Below are positions 11,907 through 22,433 of a stretch of 64,000 nt of DNA, piece by piece. The stretch comes from Allomyces arbusculus (lineage: Eukaryota > Blastocladiomycota > Blastocladiomycetes > Blastocladiales > Blastocladiaceae). Within the stretch, counting starts at the first letter, position 1; every line of letters starts with the position of its first letter. The stretch lies in the NCBI GenBank assembly GCA_027604705.1, contig JADHYV010000075.1, positions 25,217 to 89,216 on the forward strand, in the 5' to 3' direction. The notes beneath the pieces are model-generated. The model was not told where the DNA came from, ran no database searches, and worked only from the letters and a program-made list of their open reading frames with translations. A program made the translations under genes and the position numbers.

Positions 11907-13257
11907 TTACAAATTCCGCATCAACGCCTTCCACCAGCTCCCAGGCCGCGACTTCCACGCCGACGCTGCCCGCCGCCCGATCTTTGAGCTCCTTGCGGGC
12001 GGTGGTGCGACTGTCACCGGTCCCGCAGGCCTGTCACGCGTCTCTGGGCGCGCAGTATGCTGCGTGGGCAGTTCGGCCTGCGACGAATCGAGCGCTGCGA
12101 GCGGATGCTGGATGACCAGGTCAAGTAACTGCGCTTCAACGACATCGCCCCGTACTGTGCCCCACAACTGGCCCGTCTTTGGGTCGGTCCCAAAAATCGA
12201 GATGCGCAGTGACTCGAACGGGTGCATGACCTCGAGGTACGGCGCCGCCGAATGCGCATTCGCTTGCGGTTGTGAACTGGTCACGGGCGTGTGCAAAATG
12301 CGTTTGGCCGTCGGATCCACATCTGCGTCAAGACGCACGACCACGTACTTGAAGTGCAGCGTGTGCATGATCGGATAGTGGTACCACAGGTTGCGGTTGA
12401 CGGCGCGCGACGCCTCGCTCGACGAGTCGGCGTGTACGGAAATCAAAATGTACCGGCCCGCCGACTGCGCGATGCTGATGGCCTCGTCGAGCGTCGGCAC
12501 AGTAGCGATAAGGGAGGACGGGAACTGGTCCATGTCGAGCTTCTTGCCATCGGCAAACCATGGGGATTCGGATTTGGACGGCTTGATCTCCTCTTTCTTT
12601 TCCTCCTCTTCGGGCTTGGCTGGAACCGGCAGGCCAAAGCGACGCAAGAGCTCCTCGTCGGGCTCAGGCAATGGTGGCAAACCGTCGACAATCGTCACGA
12701 GCTCACCCAGCAAATCATTTGGGCACGACAAGACCGAGAGAGGGCGTTTGATGCAGTCCTCATTGAGCGACTTGCGGTCCACGTTGGCAAAAAGAGCAAC
12801 ACGGCGCATCGTGATGGGGTCGTGGATAGCCGTCAGAGGGAATGCGTTGGTCGGGAACAGCTCGTTCAAGTAGACCTGGCAAAACGGGTCGGTACTGGGC
12901 ACCATGACCTGGACGAAATTGGCAGCCAGGAACGACGACAGGCCCTCGTGCTTGGTCATGATGTCGTGTCGCTGGAAGCACTCGATCGATTCCGGGTCGT
13001 AGAAGACAAGGAAGAGGTACTTGCGCTCGACCTCGGCGCACAGGCGGCAATGCTATGGCCATGGGCCAAAATTGTGGTTCAGCGTCCAGGTCCGCTCAAT
13101 TTGTTGCAGTCGCAACGTGAAAGCATGAAAAACGAACCCGTTCGAAAATGGCCTTGACAGTTTCCCAGCCTTTTGGGTTGACTGGATGGCCGGTAAAATC
13201 GCGCAAGACCGGTTCCTCGACAGCATCAATAGCGGATGTGGGCTCGCCGCCGGTCAT
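11907..13257 (-). CDS. Double-UAS-domain protein, array copy D
   Basis: Exon 1, 13257-13138 (40 codons, MTGGEPTSAIDAVEEP to KAIFER), and exon 2, 13052-11907 (HCRLCAEVERKYLFLVFYDP onward), join in phase 0 to give 421 residues. It has two UAS-like domains as in copies A and C, with a KPEEEEKKEEIKPSKSESPW linker. Part of the exon is nearly identical at DNA level to copy C (for example TKHEGLSSFLAANFVQVMVP), pointing to recent duplication or gene conversion. The C-terminal tail differs from copy C and is shorter (RKIGRRAASAW-type basic end). It is divergently arranged with EGH1 across about 670 bp. Function unknown. Confidence 0.76.
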
Positions 13258-13923
13258 GAGCTGGTTCAGGGAACCAGCGGAACTGCTAGAGATGCAGGAT
13301 TGTGCACAGACGACAGCCGCACTTGTGTTCATTTCGGACATGGGTACCGGCGCCAATGGGCTCGGCGAATTCGAGGTCGCCGTGCCCATCTTGGCGGGGT
13401 GCTTGGAGGTGGGACAACAGGACATGATGGCGAAGACGCGGCTGGGTACGATGATACGCTCGCAGTCGCGGGAGAAGGCGCTGGGAATACGGCAGCAGCT
13501 CCTGCTGCACCCGCCATCCGGCGCTATGCAGCGCTAGCGACCTGGTCAGTCGCGATGCGGCAAAAGCAAATGGGCGGCCCAACGGCCCGGAATTGATTCG
13601 TTGCAAACATCAGAAACATCTGGCATGGTTGTGTTGGCGGCGTGACAAAGTTGAGGCTCTGAGATGCTGTCCACGTCAGACGGCGTCGCGTCGCAGCCCT
13701 TTCTGATCACTTCACAGTCCACGTCGACCTTTGCAGCAATCCACACCAACGCAACGCCCAAGGCCGCCGCCCAACTCGCTGCAGCCAACATAGATCTCCC
13801 TGTCAAGTGATTGAGCTCGATTCTTTTGTCGGCAGGCGGCTCATTTGTTGCACACCCGACTATTCTCGACGGCGTGCGCCAACTATCATCCAGCTGGCTC
13901 AAACAACAAGATATCGAGGCTCC
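13258..13923. other. Divergent intergenic region between copy D and EGH1
   Basis: This is presumably promoter sequence for both genes. The frame from 13807 that runs into EGH1 adds 39 residues before the better start; I take those as 5' leader. No clear TATA motif was noted. Confidence 0.4.
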
Positions 13924-16665
13924 ATGGCAACCTCAAGTGACGAAACCGTGCGCGCCGACGCCAGCATGTCCTCAGACGTTGACGGCGCGTACGCGACCGA
14001 GGATGCCGACACGACGCTCGCCGTGCCCGCGCCTGCTCCCCAAACGGCGCCAACGACGCGTGGCCGCTATTTTCTCGACGATCACGGCCGCGCGCTCCTT
14101 TTCCGCGGCGTGAACGTCGCCGGCAACGCCAAGCTCCCGGCCTCCCCCGACATCCCAAGCTACCGCGTTGACCACTTCTGGGACCCGGTCGACGGCATGG
14201 CGGGTGTCTCCTTTGTCGGCCGCCCGTTCCCCCTCTCTGACGCGCATGCACACTGCGCGCGCCTGCGCGACTGGGGCATGTCGCTGCTGCGCCTGTGCGT
14301 GACGTGGGAAGCCATTGAGCATTTCGGTCCAGGTATCTATGACGTGAACTACGTCAAGTACATTGTCGCAGTCGTGCGCGTCGCGCGCGAGTACGGGCTC
14401 ACGTGCTTTCTCGACCCGCACCAGGACGTCTGGGCGCGGCACTGCGGCGGATCGGGCGCGCCTGCATGGACGTTGGCGGTGGCTGGGCTCGATGCGAGCC
14501 AGTTGGATGCGGCCGGGGCCGCGATCACTCATGCGGGGTGGCTCAAGGCACAGGGGGAGGGTACGGACCCAGCGACGTACCCGAAAATGATTTGGGCGAC
14601 GAACTACGCCAAGCTCTCGACGGCAACCATGTTCACGCTGTTTTTTGGTGGGAAAACGTACGCGCCGAGGCTGCACGTGCCCGATTACCCTCGCGGCGCG
14701 ACGGGTAAACCGGTCGACGATACGGTCCGGTTCAGCATCCAGGACGTGCTGCAGATGCACTTTATCTCGGCCATGCAGTTTCTCGCGCGCGCCGTGCATG
14801 CCGCCCAACTTGACAAGGGCACCCTTCCCGCGGTTCTCGGATGGGACTCGCTCAACGAGCCGAACCCCGGGTTCATTGGTGTGCCGGATCTCGATCGCGC
14901 CATGCCCTCGCAAATGCTCAAGAACGGTGCCGCACCTACTCCCATCCAAGCTATGCGTGCTGGAATGGGCACGCCGCAGAAGGTCGCGCAGTACCGGATC
15001 GCGTGGTGCGGCCCAATCTGGAACGGGTCCACGACCATCAACAAGGACAGCGTGCGGGCATGGTTACCGCACCGTGCCGACTTGGGCGAGTTGCACCGCG
15101 CCGGACTTGACGTGGCTCGCGCGCGGGGGGTGGAGGTGCACGTCAACACGATACCACTTACCACTGTCGCGGAGCCGCTCACCAACCCACCGCCGGTCCT
15201 CGGCGAGTCGGACTCGCCGTGTATCTGGGCTGCGCACGGTGTCTGGGACCCGACCACGGGCACCCTGCTCCGCCCCAGCTACTTTGCGCACCTCCCCGAC
15301 CACCCCGAGATTGTCATCAACCCCGAGGAATTCATGGACCGGTTCTGGATCCCGTTTGTTGAACGGTTCGTCGGCGCCGTCCGCGCGGTCTCGCCTAATG
15401 CTTACGTCTTCCTCGACCCTCCCGTCAACGAGGCGCCGCCGGACATCCACGCGCGACGGAGTCGTCGTGCGACCGCCCCCAACGACCCTGGTGTGCCGGG
15501 TGCGCACGACAATCAAGCACGTGCGCGGTCCGAGTCCCCGTCGAAGCCGCACGCGCGTGCTGCGACGAATGATACGACCGCGTCGATGGACGCGGTGACC
15601 GAGGTACCCGACACGGCGGCGATCTGGCCCGCGCACGACCGCACGGCAAGCAGCAATAGCAACGCAAGTCACATCAGCACCAGTAGCGTCGACGACCGGC
15701 TCGTCTACGCACCGCACTGGTACGACGGTCTGACGCTCATTACCAAGCACCAGTGGCCGTACAACGTCGACTTTCTGCACATCCAACGCGGTCTGAAATC
15801 GTGGCTCACAGGTTTACGTCTCGGGTACCCGTCGGTCCGCCGCGGGATGGCCGCGCAAATGGCGCTCGTCCGGGACGAATCCCACGCCCGACTTGGTCCG
15901 GACGTGCCCGTGATCATTGGTGAGATTGGGATCCCTTTCGATATGGACGCGGGCGCCGCATCGGAGCGGGCGCGGGCGACGGCCATGCACCGCGCGCTGG
16001 ACGCGAATCTGGCCGCACTCGAAGCGGCGCTCCTGCACGCGACGGTGTGGAATTATACGCCCGGGACGCACGCGGTGCTAGGGGATCATTGGAACGGCGA
16101 GGATTTGTCGGTGCTCGCGCCCGATGGCGAGAGTCCAAGGCCGAGGCGCGCATTGTTACGGCCGTACCCGCGCGCGTCGCCGGGCGTGCCGAGCAGGTTG
16201 TGGTTTGATATGCGCCGTGCCGCGGTCGAGTATGTAGTTGATGTGGATGCTGTTGGCGCGGCGCAGCCAGCGGGCAAGGACCCGAGCGCATGGGACTTGC
16301 GGTACGTCGTGGAAATGTACTGGCCGCACGCGCATTTCCCGGACCGCGCGCGGTGCAAGGTCGCCGTGTCCCGCGGCACGGTCGCAGTAGATTTCGCACG
16401 GCAGCGGCTGTGGTGGCATGTGGGTACCGGCGCGGCGGGCAAGTGTACGCTGCAGGCGTGGGGGGACGCGGTGGGGGCGTGGGCATCGAGTGAGGACATC
16501 ACGACGGAAAAGGTGCCGGTCGAAGCTGGGTGGTGGTTCCCGCTCGAGGACCCGGACGCGCCGGCGCTCGTCGACCATATCGAGCACGATGTGAGGAGGT
16601 CGGGCCGTGGACGCGTCCGCGGCGCGATGCAGAACGTGCGCGAGTTTTTCGGGTGGGATGAATGA
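13924..16665 (+). CDS. EGH1: Steryl-beta-glucosidase, GH5 family (EGH1/EGCrP2-like)
   Basis: Single exon of 913 residues from the ATG at 13924 (tccATGG context); an in-frame ATG at 13807 is judged too far upstream. The GH5 (subfamily 12 type) core starts at about residue 45 (GRYFLDDHGRALLFRGVNVA). The acid/base is Glu312 in SLNEPNPG and the nucleophile is Glu667 in IIGEIGIPFDMD. Other family landmarks are LDPHQDVWARHCGGSGAP and LRLCVTWEAIEHFGPG. A low-complexity insert around residues 515-585 carries Arg/Ser/Thr repeats. Fungal members (yeast Egh1, Cryptococcus EGCrP2) hydrolyse ergosteryl-beta-glucoside, while EGCrP1 acts on glucosylceramide. I favour the steryl substrate because ATG26 lies nearby, but sequence alone does not separate the two. 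No signal peptide is visible. It converges on TRP5 with 130 bp between stops. Confidence 0.86.
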   Translation: MATSSDETVRADASMSSDVDGAYATEDADTTLAVPAPAPQTAPTTRGRYFLDDHGRALLFRGVNVAGNAKLPASPDIPSYRVDHFWDPVDGMAGVSFVGRPFPLSDAHAHCARLRDWGMSLLRLCVTWEAIEHFGPGIYDVNYVKYIVAVVRVAREYGLTCFLDPHQDVWARHCGGSGAPAWTLAVAGLDASQLDAAGAAITHAGWLKAQGEGTDPATYPKMIWATNYAKLSTATMFTLFFGGKTYAPRLHVPDYPRGATGKPVDDTVRFSIQDVLQMHFISAMQFLARAVHAAQLDKGTLPAVLGWDSLNEPNPGFIGVPDLDRAMPSQMLKNGAAPTPIQAMRAGMGTPQKVAQYRIAWCGPIWNGSTTINKDSVRAWLPHRADLGELHRAGLDVARARGVEVHVNTIPLTTVAEPLTNPPPVLGESDSPCIWAAHGVWDPTTGTLLRPSYFAHLPDHPEIVINPEEFMDRFWIPFVERFVGAVRAVSPNAYVFLDPPVNEAPPDIHARRSRRATAPNDPGVPGAHDNQARARSESPSKPHARAATNDTTASMDAVTEVPDTAAIWPAHDRTASSNSNASHISTSSVDDRLVYAPHWYDGLTLITKHQWPYNVDFLHIQRGLKSWLTGLRLGYPSVRRGMAAQMALVRDESHARLGPDVPVIIGEIGIPFDMDAGAASERARATAMHRALDANLAALEAALLHATVWNYTPGTHAVLGDHWNGEDLSVLAPDGESPRPRRALLRPYPRASPGVPSRLWFDMRRAAVEYVVDVDAVGAAQPAGKDPSAWDLRYVVEMYWPHAHFPDRARCKVAVSRGTVAVDFARQRLWWHVGTGAAGKCTLQAWGDAVGAWASSEDITTEKVPVEAGWWFPLEDPDAPALVDHIEHDVRRSGRGRVRGAMQNVREFFGWDE

Positions 16666-16795
16666 TCCTGACGGGTGGAGCGCAACTATGCGACAATGAA
16701 ATAGAAAGCCTTGCGACAAATGAAAGATGCCTTCAGTTGGGCAAAACCATGCATTTTGAATCCTGGTTCATCAATACACATTGCTACACTAGCAC

Positions 16796-18883
16796 TTACT
16801 GGAAGTTGAGCATCTTCATGACCGACTGCACGTCCTTGTCGCCGCGGCCCGACACGCACAGAATCACGTCCTTGCCCTTACCCAACTCCTTGGCAATATC
16901 CATGACCGCATACGCCGCGTGGGCCGTCTCGAGCGCCGGAATAATCCCCTCCAACTTACTCATCTGCTGGAACCCGGCCAAGCACTGCTTATCGTCAACG
17001 GCACGGTACTGCGCGCGCTGCGAATGGTGCAGGTGCGCGTGCTCGGGCCCGACGCCCGGGTAGTCGAGCCCCGCCGAGACCGAATGCGTTTCCGTGATCT
17101 GGCCCTCGGCGTTCTGCAACAGGTACGTGCGCGTGCCGTGCAAGACGCCGGGGGTCCCGCGCGACAGCGTCGCCGAATGCCTCGCCGTCTCGATCCCGTC
17201 GCCCGCGGCCTCAATGCCGAAGATCTTGACGTCCTTGGCGTTCGGGTCGTCGACAAACGGGCCAAACAGGCCAATCGCGTTGGACCCGCCGCCGACACAC
17301 GCGACAATCGCGTCCGGGTACTGCTTCCCGCCGGCCTGCTCGCGGAACTGCCGCATCGCCTCGCGCCCAATCACCGACTGAAATTCACGCACGAGCGTCG
17401 GGAACGGGTGCGGCCCGATGGCCGACCCAACGAGGTAGTGCGTCGAGTGCACGTTGGTGACCCAGTCCCGCATCGCCTCGTTGATCGCGTCCTTGAGCGT
17501 GCGCGACCCAGACTCGACGGGCACGACTTTCGCGCCGAGCAACTGGATGCGGAACACGTTGAGCCGCTGCCGCTCGCAGTCGGCCGCGCCCATGTACACG
17601 ACGCACTCGAGCCCGAGTTTCGCACAGACCGTGGCGGTCGCAACCCCGTGCTGCCCGGCGCCCGTCTCGGCAATAATGCGCGACTTGCCGAGCCGCTTGG
17701 CGAGCAGAATCTGGCCCACGGCATTGTTGATCTTGTGCGAGCCCGTGTGGTTCAGGTCCTCGCGCTTGAGCCAGATGCGCGCGCCGCCCGCGACCTCGGT
17801 CATGCGCTCGGCCACGTGCAGCGGCGACGGGCGGCCCATGTACTGGAACGCCGACTCGAATTCCGCCCAGAAAGTCGGGTCGTTCTTGGCGGCCACGTAG
17901 GCGGCCTCGAGTTCGCGCAAGCAGTCGACCAGGGCCTCAGGCACGTACTGGCCGCCGAAATCGCCAAAGCGAGGGTTCAGCAGGAAGTTGGGCTTGGTCA
18001 AGTGCGTGTGCGCCGCGTCGTTGACCGCCTGCTGCGGCGCAGGAGCGGCCGCGGGCGACGGCGTGCGCGCCGTCTCGCTCTTGCCGGGCGTCGTCAGGTC
18101 GAGCGCGAGGTTGCGCACGGCAGCGACGTGGTCCTTCTTGTCGGCGACCGCCGACCGAATCACCGAGATGATCTTGGACCCGACCACCACGCCGTCGGCA
18201 AGGCTCGCGATCTCGGCAAACTGCGCGCGCGACGAGACGCCAAACCCGACCGCGAGCGGGACCGTCTTGTTGAACTGGCGCACGCGCGCGAGCAAGGCCG
18301 GCAAGTCCGACTCGACGGCGTTCTGCTCGCCCGTGACGCCCATGCGCGAGACGACATAGACAAACGAGTCGGCGACGGGGGCCAGCGCCTCGATCCGCGC
18401 CAGCGACGTGGACGGGGTGATCAGCGGCACGTACGAGAGCCCGGCACCGTGCGCGGCCGCACGGAAACTGGCCGATTCCTCGGGGGGCAGGTCGACGACA
18501 ATGAACCCGTCGACGCCGGCCTTGGCGCAGTTCTGCATGAGTTTGGCCTCGCCGTACTGGAGCAGCGGGTTCCAGTAGCCCATGAACACGACTGGGACCG
18601 TCAGGCCCTGCGCACGCGCCTTGGCGACAATGTCGAGGCACGCGTCGAGCGTGACGCCGTTCTGCAGCGCCACGTGCGTCGAGTGCTGGATGGTCGGGCC
18701 GTCGGCGAGCGGGTCGGTGAAGGGCACGCCGAGCTCGATAACGGTCGCGCCACCCTCTTGCAGAGCGAGCAGGACCGACGGCGTCGTCTGGATGTCGGGG
18801 AACCCGGCGGTCGTGTAGGCGACAAAGACGGGCTTGTTTTGGTTGCGCGCGAGCGCAAAGGCGGCGCGGATGCGTTGCGACAT
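16796..18883 (-). CDS. TRP5: Tryptophan synthase, fused alpha-beta (TRP5)
   Basis: Single exon of 695 residues, close to the fungal norm (yeast about 707). The alpha domain (about 1-260) makes indole from indole-3-glycerol phosphate; its catalytic pair is visible as Glu50 and Asp61 in [15 protein letters not shown]. The beta domain (about 300-695) condenses indole with serine; the pyridoxal phosphate lysine is Lys384 in [12 protein letters not shown], and the phosphate loop GGGSNAIG is present. The alpha-beta order in one chain is typical of fungi. The start at 18883 begins [18 protein letters not shown]. The frame is open a further 165 codons upstream, but that part has no alpha-domain homology and covers the promoter. 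It is divergent from TRP4. Confidence 0.95.
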   Translation of the reverse strand: MSQRIRAAFALARNQNKPVFVAYTTAGFPDIQTTPSVLLALQEGGATVIELGVPFTDPLADGPTIQHSTHVALQNGVTLDACLDIVAKARAQGLTVPVVFMGYWNPLLQYGEAKLMQNCAKAGVDGFIVVDLPPEESASFRAAAHGAGLSYVPLITPSTSLARIEALAPVADSFVYVVSRMGVTGEQNAVESDLPALLARVRQFNKTVPLAVGFGVSSRAQFAEIASLADGVVVGSKIISVIRSAVADKKDHVAAVRNLALDLTTPGKSETARTPSPAAAPAPQQAVNDAAHTHLTKPNFLLNPRFGDFGGQYVPEALVDCLRELEAAYVAAKNDPTFWAEFESAFQYMGRPSPLHVAERMTEVAGGARIWLKREDLNHTGSHKINNAVGQILLAKRLGKSRIIAETGAGQHGVATATVCAKLGLECVVYMGAADCERQRLNVFRIQLLGAKVVPVESGSRTLKDAINEAMRDWVTNVHSTHYLVGSAIGPHPFPTLVREFQSVIGREAMRQFREQAGGKQYPDAIVACVGGGSNAIGLFGPFVDDPNAKDVKIFGIEAAGDGIETARHSATLSRGTPGVLHGTRTYLLQNAEGQITETHSVSAGLDYPGVGPEHAHLHHSQRAQYRAVDDKQCLAGFQQMSKLEGIIPALETAHAAYAVMDIAKELGKGKDVILCVSGRGDKDVQSVMKMLNFQ

Positions 18884-19343
18884 GATGGAGTTGTTGGCGG
18901 TGGTGGTGCTTGGTGCGGGGGGCGCGAGCGTACTTGCGATCAGAGTGCGGTGGAGCAACAGCGAGCGGGGGCGCGCACGGACGAGGGAGCGAGAACCGGG
19001 GCGGGAGCCAAGACGCGTTTTATAGTCGTTGTTGCCCGTTGTTTTTGGGTTTGCCGGGGCGTCGCTGGCAGCGTGGTGGTGGTGGCCGCGAGCTGGCCGC
19101 GGCGACGGGAGTGATCGTGAGCGTCGCGGCATGTGATTGCCGACTCGGCCGGCGACGAAGGGCCGAGTTTGCCCCAAGAAGAATGTCCACATGCCGATTT
19201 GTCTGACAGGCGCACGAGGCGTCGCCGTCCTCGCCGCTCCAGCAGCCGCACAGCGCGTCTTTTCTCTGGCCACCTTGCCTTCCCCACACTGTTCCAGAGA
19301 GATCAACGCTCCCCTTGCACAGGCCATCCTGAACGACAGCACC
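18884..19343. promoter_or_regulatory. Shared divergent TRP5-TRP4 promoter region
   Basis: A 460-bp interval lies between two start codons of the same pathway. On the TRP5 side a TATA element is visible (19018-19030, minus strand, AACGACTATAAAA). I searched by eye for a Gcn4-type TGACTC site and did not find one. Co-regulation is inferred only from the arrangement. Confidence 0.55.
19018..19030 (-). promoter_or_regulatory. TATA-like element of TRP5
   Basis: Minus strand reads AACGACTATAAAA about 135 bp before the TRP5 start. It shares eleven bases with the element upstream of the O-acetyltransferase gene. Confidence 0.5.
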
Positions 19344-20598
19344 ATGCCGCCAAGCACCACGACAACAGCACCCGTCACGACAAGTCAGCCCTCGCTCAAG
19401 GCCGTGCTCAAGGCCCTGGTCCTGACCCCTCAGCTGGTGCCCGCCGACGACGTGGCCTGGGCGCTCGGCGAGATCATGGCCGAGCGCGCGACCGCCACGC
19501 AAGTCGCCGCGTTCATGGTCTCCCTGCGCGCGCACGGCACCGACCACGACCCGGCCGTCATTGCTGCGTGCGCGCGCGTGTTGCACGACCACGGCGTGCC
19601 CGTACCCGCACCAGAACCGCAACCCACCCATGAAATCATCGTCGACATGGTCGGCACGGGCGGCGACGGCCACGACACGTTCAACGTCTCGACGACCGCC
19701 GCGCTCGTCGCTGCCGGGGCGGGCGCGTGCGTTGCCAAGCACGGGTCGCGCGCATCGTCGTCAGCGTGCGGTTCCGCCGACTTGCTCGAGGCTGCCGGGT
19801 GCGCCGTCGCGGCCGTTGGGCCCACGCACGTGCACGAGATTCTGTCCAAGACGCGGTTTTGTTTCTTGTTTGCGCCGCGGTTCCATCCGGCAATGCGGCA
19901 TGCCGCGCCCGTGCGGCGCGAACTCGGGATTCCGTCGTTGTTCAATGTACTGGGGCCGCTCGCGAATCCGGCGCGACCGCATCGTGCGGTGATTGGCGTG
20001 TATGCACCGTCGCTGGGGCCCGTGGTTGCGCGCGCGCTGCATTTGTTGGGTGTCGACCAGGCTCTCGTCGTGTGTGGGCACGAGGGGCTCGACGAGGTAT
20101 TTCATCATGTCTTCTCTGCGGAAACCTCTTTGTTTGCTTCCTCTTCGATGACGGACTGACTGACGGCCTGAATGACCTGGTTTTTTCTAGATCTCCCCCG
20201 CCGGCCCATCCGATGCGTGGCGGCTCAACAGCGACGGGTCGATTGTGCACTTCACGCTCCACCCGACCGCCGACTTTGGTCTACCCGCCGTCCCACTCGC
20301 GTCCGTCGCGGGCGGTGCTACTGCCGGCGACAATGTGCAGATTTTGACCGAATTACTGCAAAACAAGCGCAATCTCGATTCGGATCCGGTCGCGCTCTAC
20401 GTGATCTTGAACGCGGCGGCCCTGCTTGTCGTGGCGGGTACCGCCAAAGACTGGAAGCATGGCGTGCAACTCGCGCGCGAGTCGGTCGCGCAGGGGAAAG
20501 CGTGGGAGACGCTCCAAGCGTACAAGGCAATGACGGCCGATGCAAGCAAGCAGCAGCAGGACGTGGAGATGAAGGATGCGCCCGCGGCACGAAAGTAG
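19344..20598 (+). CDS. TRP4: Anthranilate phosphoribosyltransferase (TRP4)
   Basis: Exons 19344-20096 and 20191-20598 join in phase 0 (94-bp GT..AG intron) to give 386 residues. The enzyme transfers phosphoribose from PRPP to anthranilate in tryptophan synthesis. The glycine-rich PRPP loop is seen as [20 protein letters not shown] (about residue 102). It is followed by [21 protein letters not shown] and [13 protein letters not shown]. The frame is restored only by splicing: exon 1 ends ...GHEGLDE and exon 2 begins [12 protein letters not shown]. Exon 1 read through would stop 21 codons later. A C-terminal extension ([16 protein letters not shown]) lies beyond the usual family end. It is transcribed away from TRP5. 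Confidence 0.93.
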
Positions 20599-22433
20599 AT
20601 GTGTTGTAGAGGAACCAAGTTTTGATCATGCTGTTTAGTGTTCCATTTAGTGGTCATTTTCGTCATTACTTGTGGGTGCGGAATGCGACAGAAGTGTCAT
20701 CGGTCTCAGATTTGAGTGCCAGTCTGCGAGCAGAGCACGCTCAATCGGCACGCCGTGGCGTTCTCCGGCGCCCCTGCGCCATACAACTGTCACTTTTTGT
20801 ATTCTACACCCACACATGCCACAATGCGCGCTCTGCGGGGCCCAAGGTGGCTTGGCGTGCATTCTGTCGCCGATGTGGTGTATTGCCTCCATACCATCTC
20901 AGACGAGGCCAGAGATCATTAAGTAAAACATGAATCAGTTGGCTGACATGTGATGATCGGGACCATGGCCAATACCCTGCACGCTGTGCAGAACCTGCAT
21001 GACACGCCCCCCGAAGTGCTCATACAGTTGCACACCGCAATCCAAAAAGACGCGTCGATCGAAGGGCAATCTGGTCGGATCCTACAGGACCTGGTTTGTC
21101 GCATGATCAAGACAGCGGCCGCGTTGCTTGAGCGCTGCGTTCAGGAAGCCGCGCCAGCTCAACTCTTTGAACAAGCGCTTGAGCGTTTGGTCGGGTCGGG
21201 TCACTGCGAGGACGACTGCCATCGCGTGAGTGAGGAAGAAATTGGCATGGATCAACGGGGGCCTCGTTGGTTTCGTTCGCCACGGCATCCCGACCCACGT
21301 TGCTTCGATGTGACCAGCAAAACCCACACTGCAGCGCGCGCGGACAGCGAATGCGCTCGAAGATAGTTCTGTCGACCTGAACGTCTCCGAGTGCCACGCT
21401 CCAATCGACCGAGAGACAAATTGGAGGAGCAGGTCTCGAGGCGCCGGTTCAAAGTCGTCACGAGCTACCGGAAGCTCGACGAACAGGTTGACGAATCGTG
21501 CTCCTGATCAACAGTGGGTAGAGAAGGAAGACCGTTTTTGCTTGGAGGGTGCTGGTCCGCACGAATGCCAGTCTCTCACACGGATCCAGTCGCCGGGGAA
21601 GAAGATGCGCTCAAAAAAGGTGCAAGTTCTAGTCGCCAGATTGGTGCCGCGGCAGGAAACGAGTATCTTGCTGCAAGTCTCGCGGCATTCGGATATCCAA
21701 GACCATCGAGAGGTGAGCAGTACGGCGTGGGCGGATGGATGTGCCATGTGCGCTCGACGTGTGCCCCGGCAAGACTCAAGTCGACTTCAAGTCGCCAACA
21801 ACGCCAACAACGATCACATCGAAACCTGGCAAATGATTCCATTCGGTCGCGACTTGATTTCTCTTCGCGATCACCACGGCTGCAAGGTCGCCCTAACGTG
21901 CGGCCCATGTGCTCGCTGTTTCAGGCCCAAATAGCGCCCTCGCGCGTCACGATCGGTGGGCCAGCTTCGCCGCAGACAAGTACATGGGGCGGTTTGGCCC
22001 ATGTGTCAGTACGCTCCGGCGCAGCTCTGATTTGCCGCGCGTGTCGTTCACGCGCCTGCCACGCGTGTCGTTCACGCGCCTGCCGCGCGATGCAGTGTCC
22101 CGCCGATGGCGTGCTCGCCCCGATCTGACACCGCCGCCGCCGTCGCGATCCACGGCGGGCGAGCATCGTCATGTGCCGCGCCGAACAGACCAGAGCGACG
22201 CGACATGACGCGCGCGTCCTCAGCGTCCATGGCCGGCAGGCAGCGCGCTCGCGCATGGCAACCGTATAAAACGCACGCCGCGGCGGCCGGCGCGGCCTCT
22301 TCTCTTCGGTGCCCCACCGACTGTCGTCGAGCCGTACGTACGCACGCGCACGCTTTCCGCCCTGTCCGCTCGCCCGCACGACCGCTCACACCTCTCGCCA
22401 AAGTCGACGACTCTGCTCTCCACCCTCTCCACC
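20599..22433. other. Intergenic stretch with weak coding-like fragments
   Basis: Two pieces look more protein-like than chance. A plus-strand frame at 20968-21223 (MANTLHAVQNLHDTPP to LERLVGSGHCEDDC) is helical and ends at a good GTGAGT donor. A plus-strand frame ending at 21934 contains ETWQMIPFGRDLISLRDHHG, a pattern reminiscent of fascin-like beta-trefoil repeats. I could not join them into one gene, so a decayed or unassembled gene is possible. A 24-bp unit is repeated twice at about 22036-22083. Confidence 0.25.
22265..22271 (+). promoter_or_regulatory. TATA box of small secreted protein gene
   Basis: TATAAAA lies 163 bp upstream of the ATG at 22434 in an otherwise GC-rich stretch. Confidence 0.5.

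Noticed and set aside
13807-13923. EGH1 starting 39 codons earlier
   Set aside because: The upstream ATG context is poor, the extra residues are Arg/Thr-rich without a signal peptide, and the ATG at 13924 has a strong context.
16919-19114. 731-codon open frame on the plus strand
   Set aside because: It is the exact antisense of TRP5, Arg/Asp/Val-rich without domain character, and arises from the GC-rich codon usage of the real gene.
18884-19378. 165-residue N-terminal extension of the TRP5 frame
   Set aside because: It overlaps the promoter and the TRP4 start, contains the TATA element, and has no similarity to the alpha domain, which begins properly at 18883.
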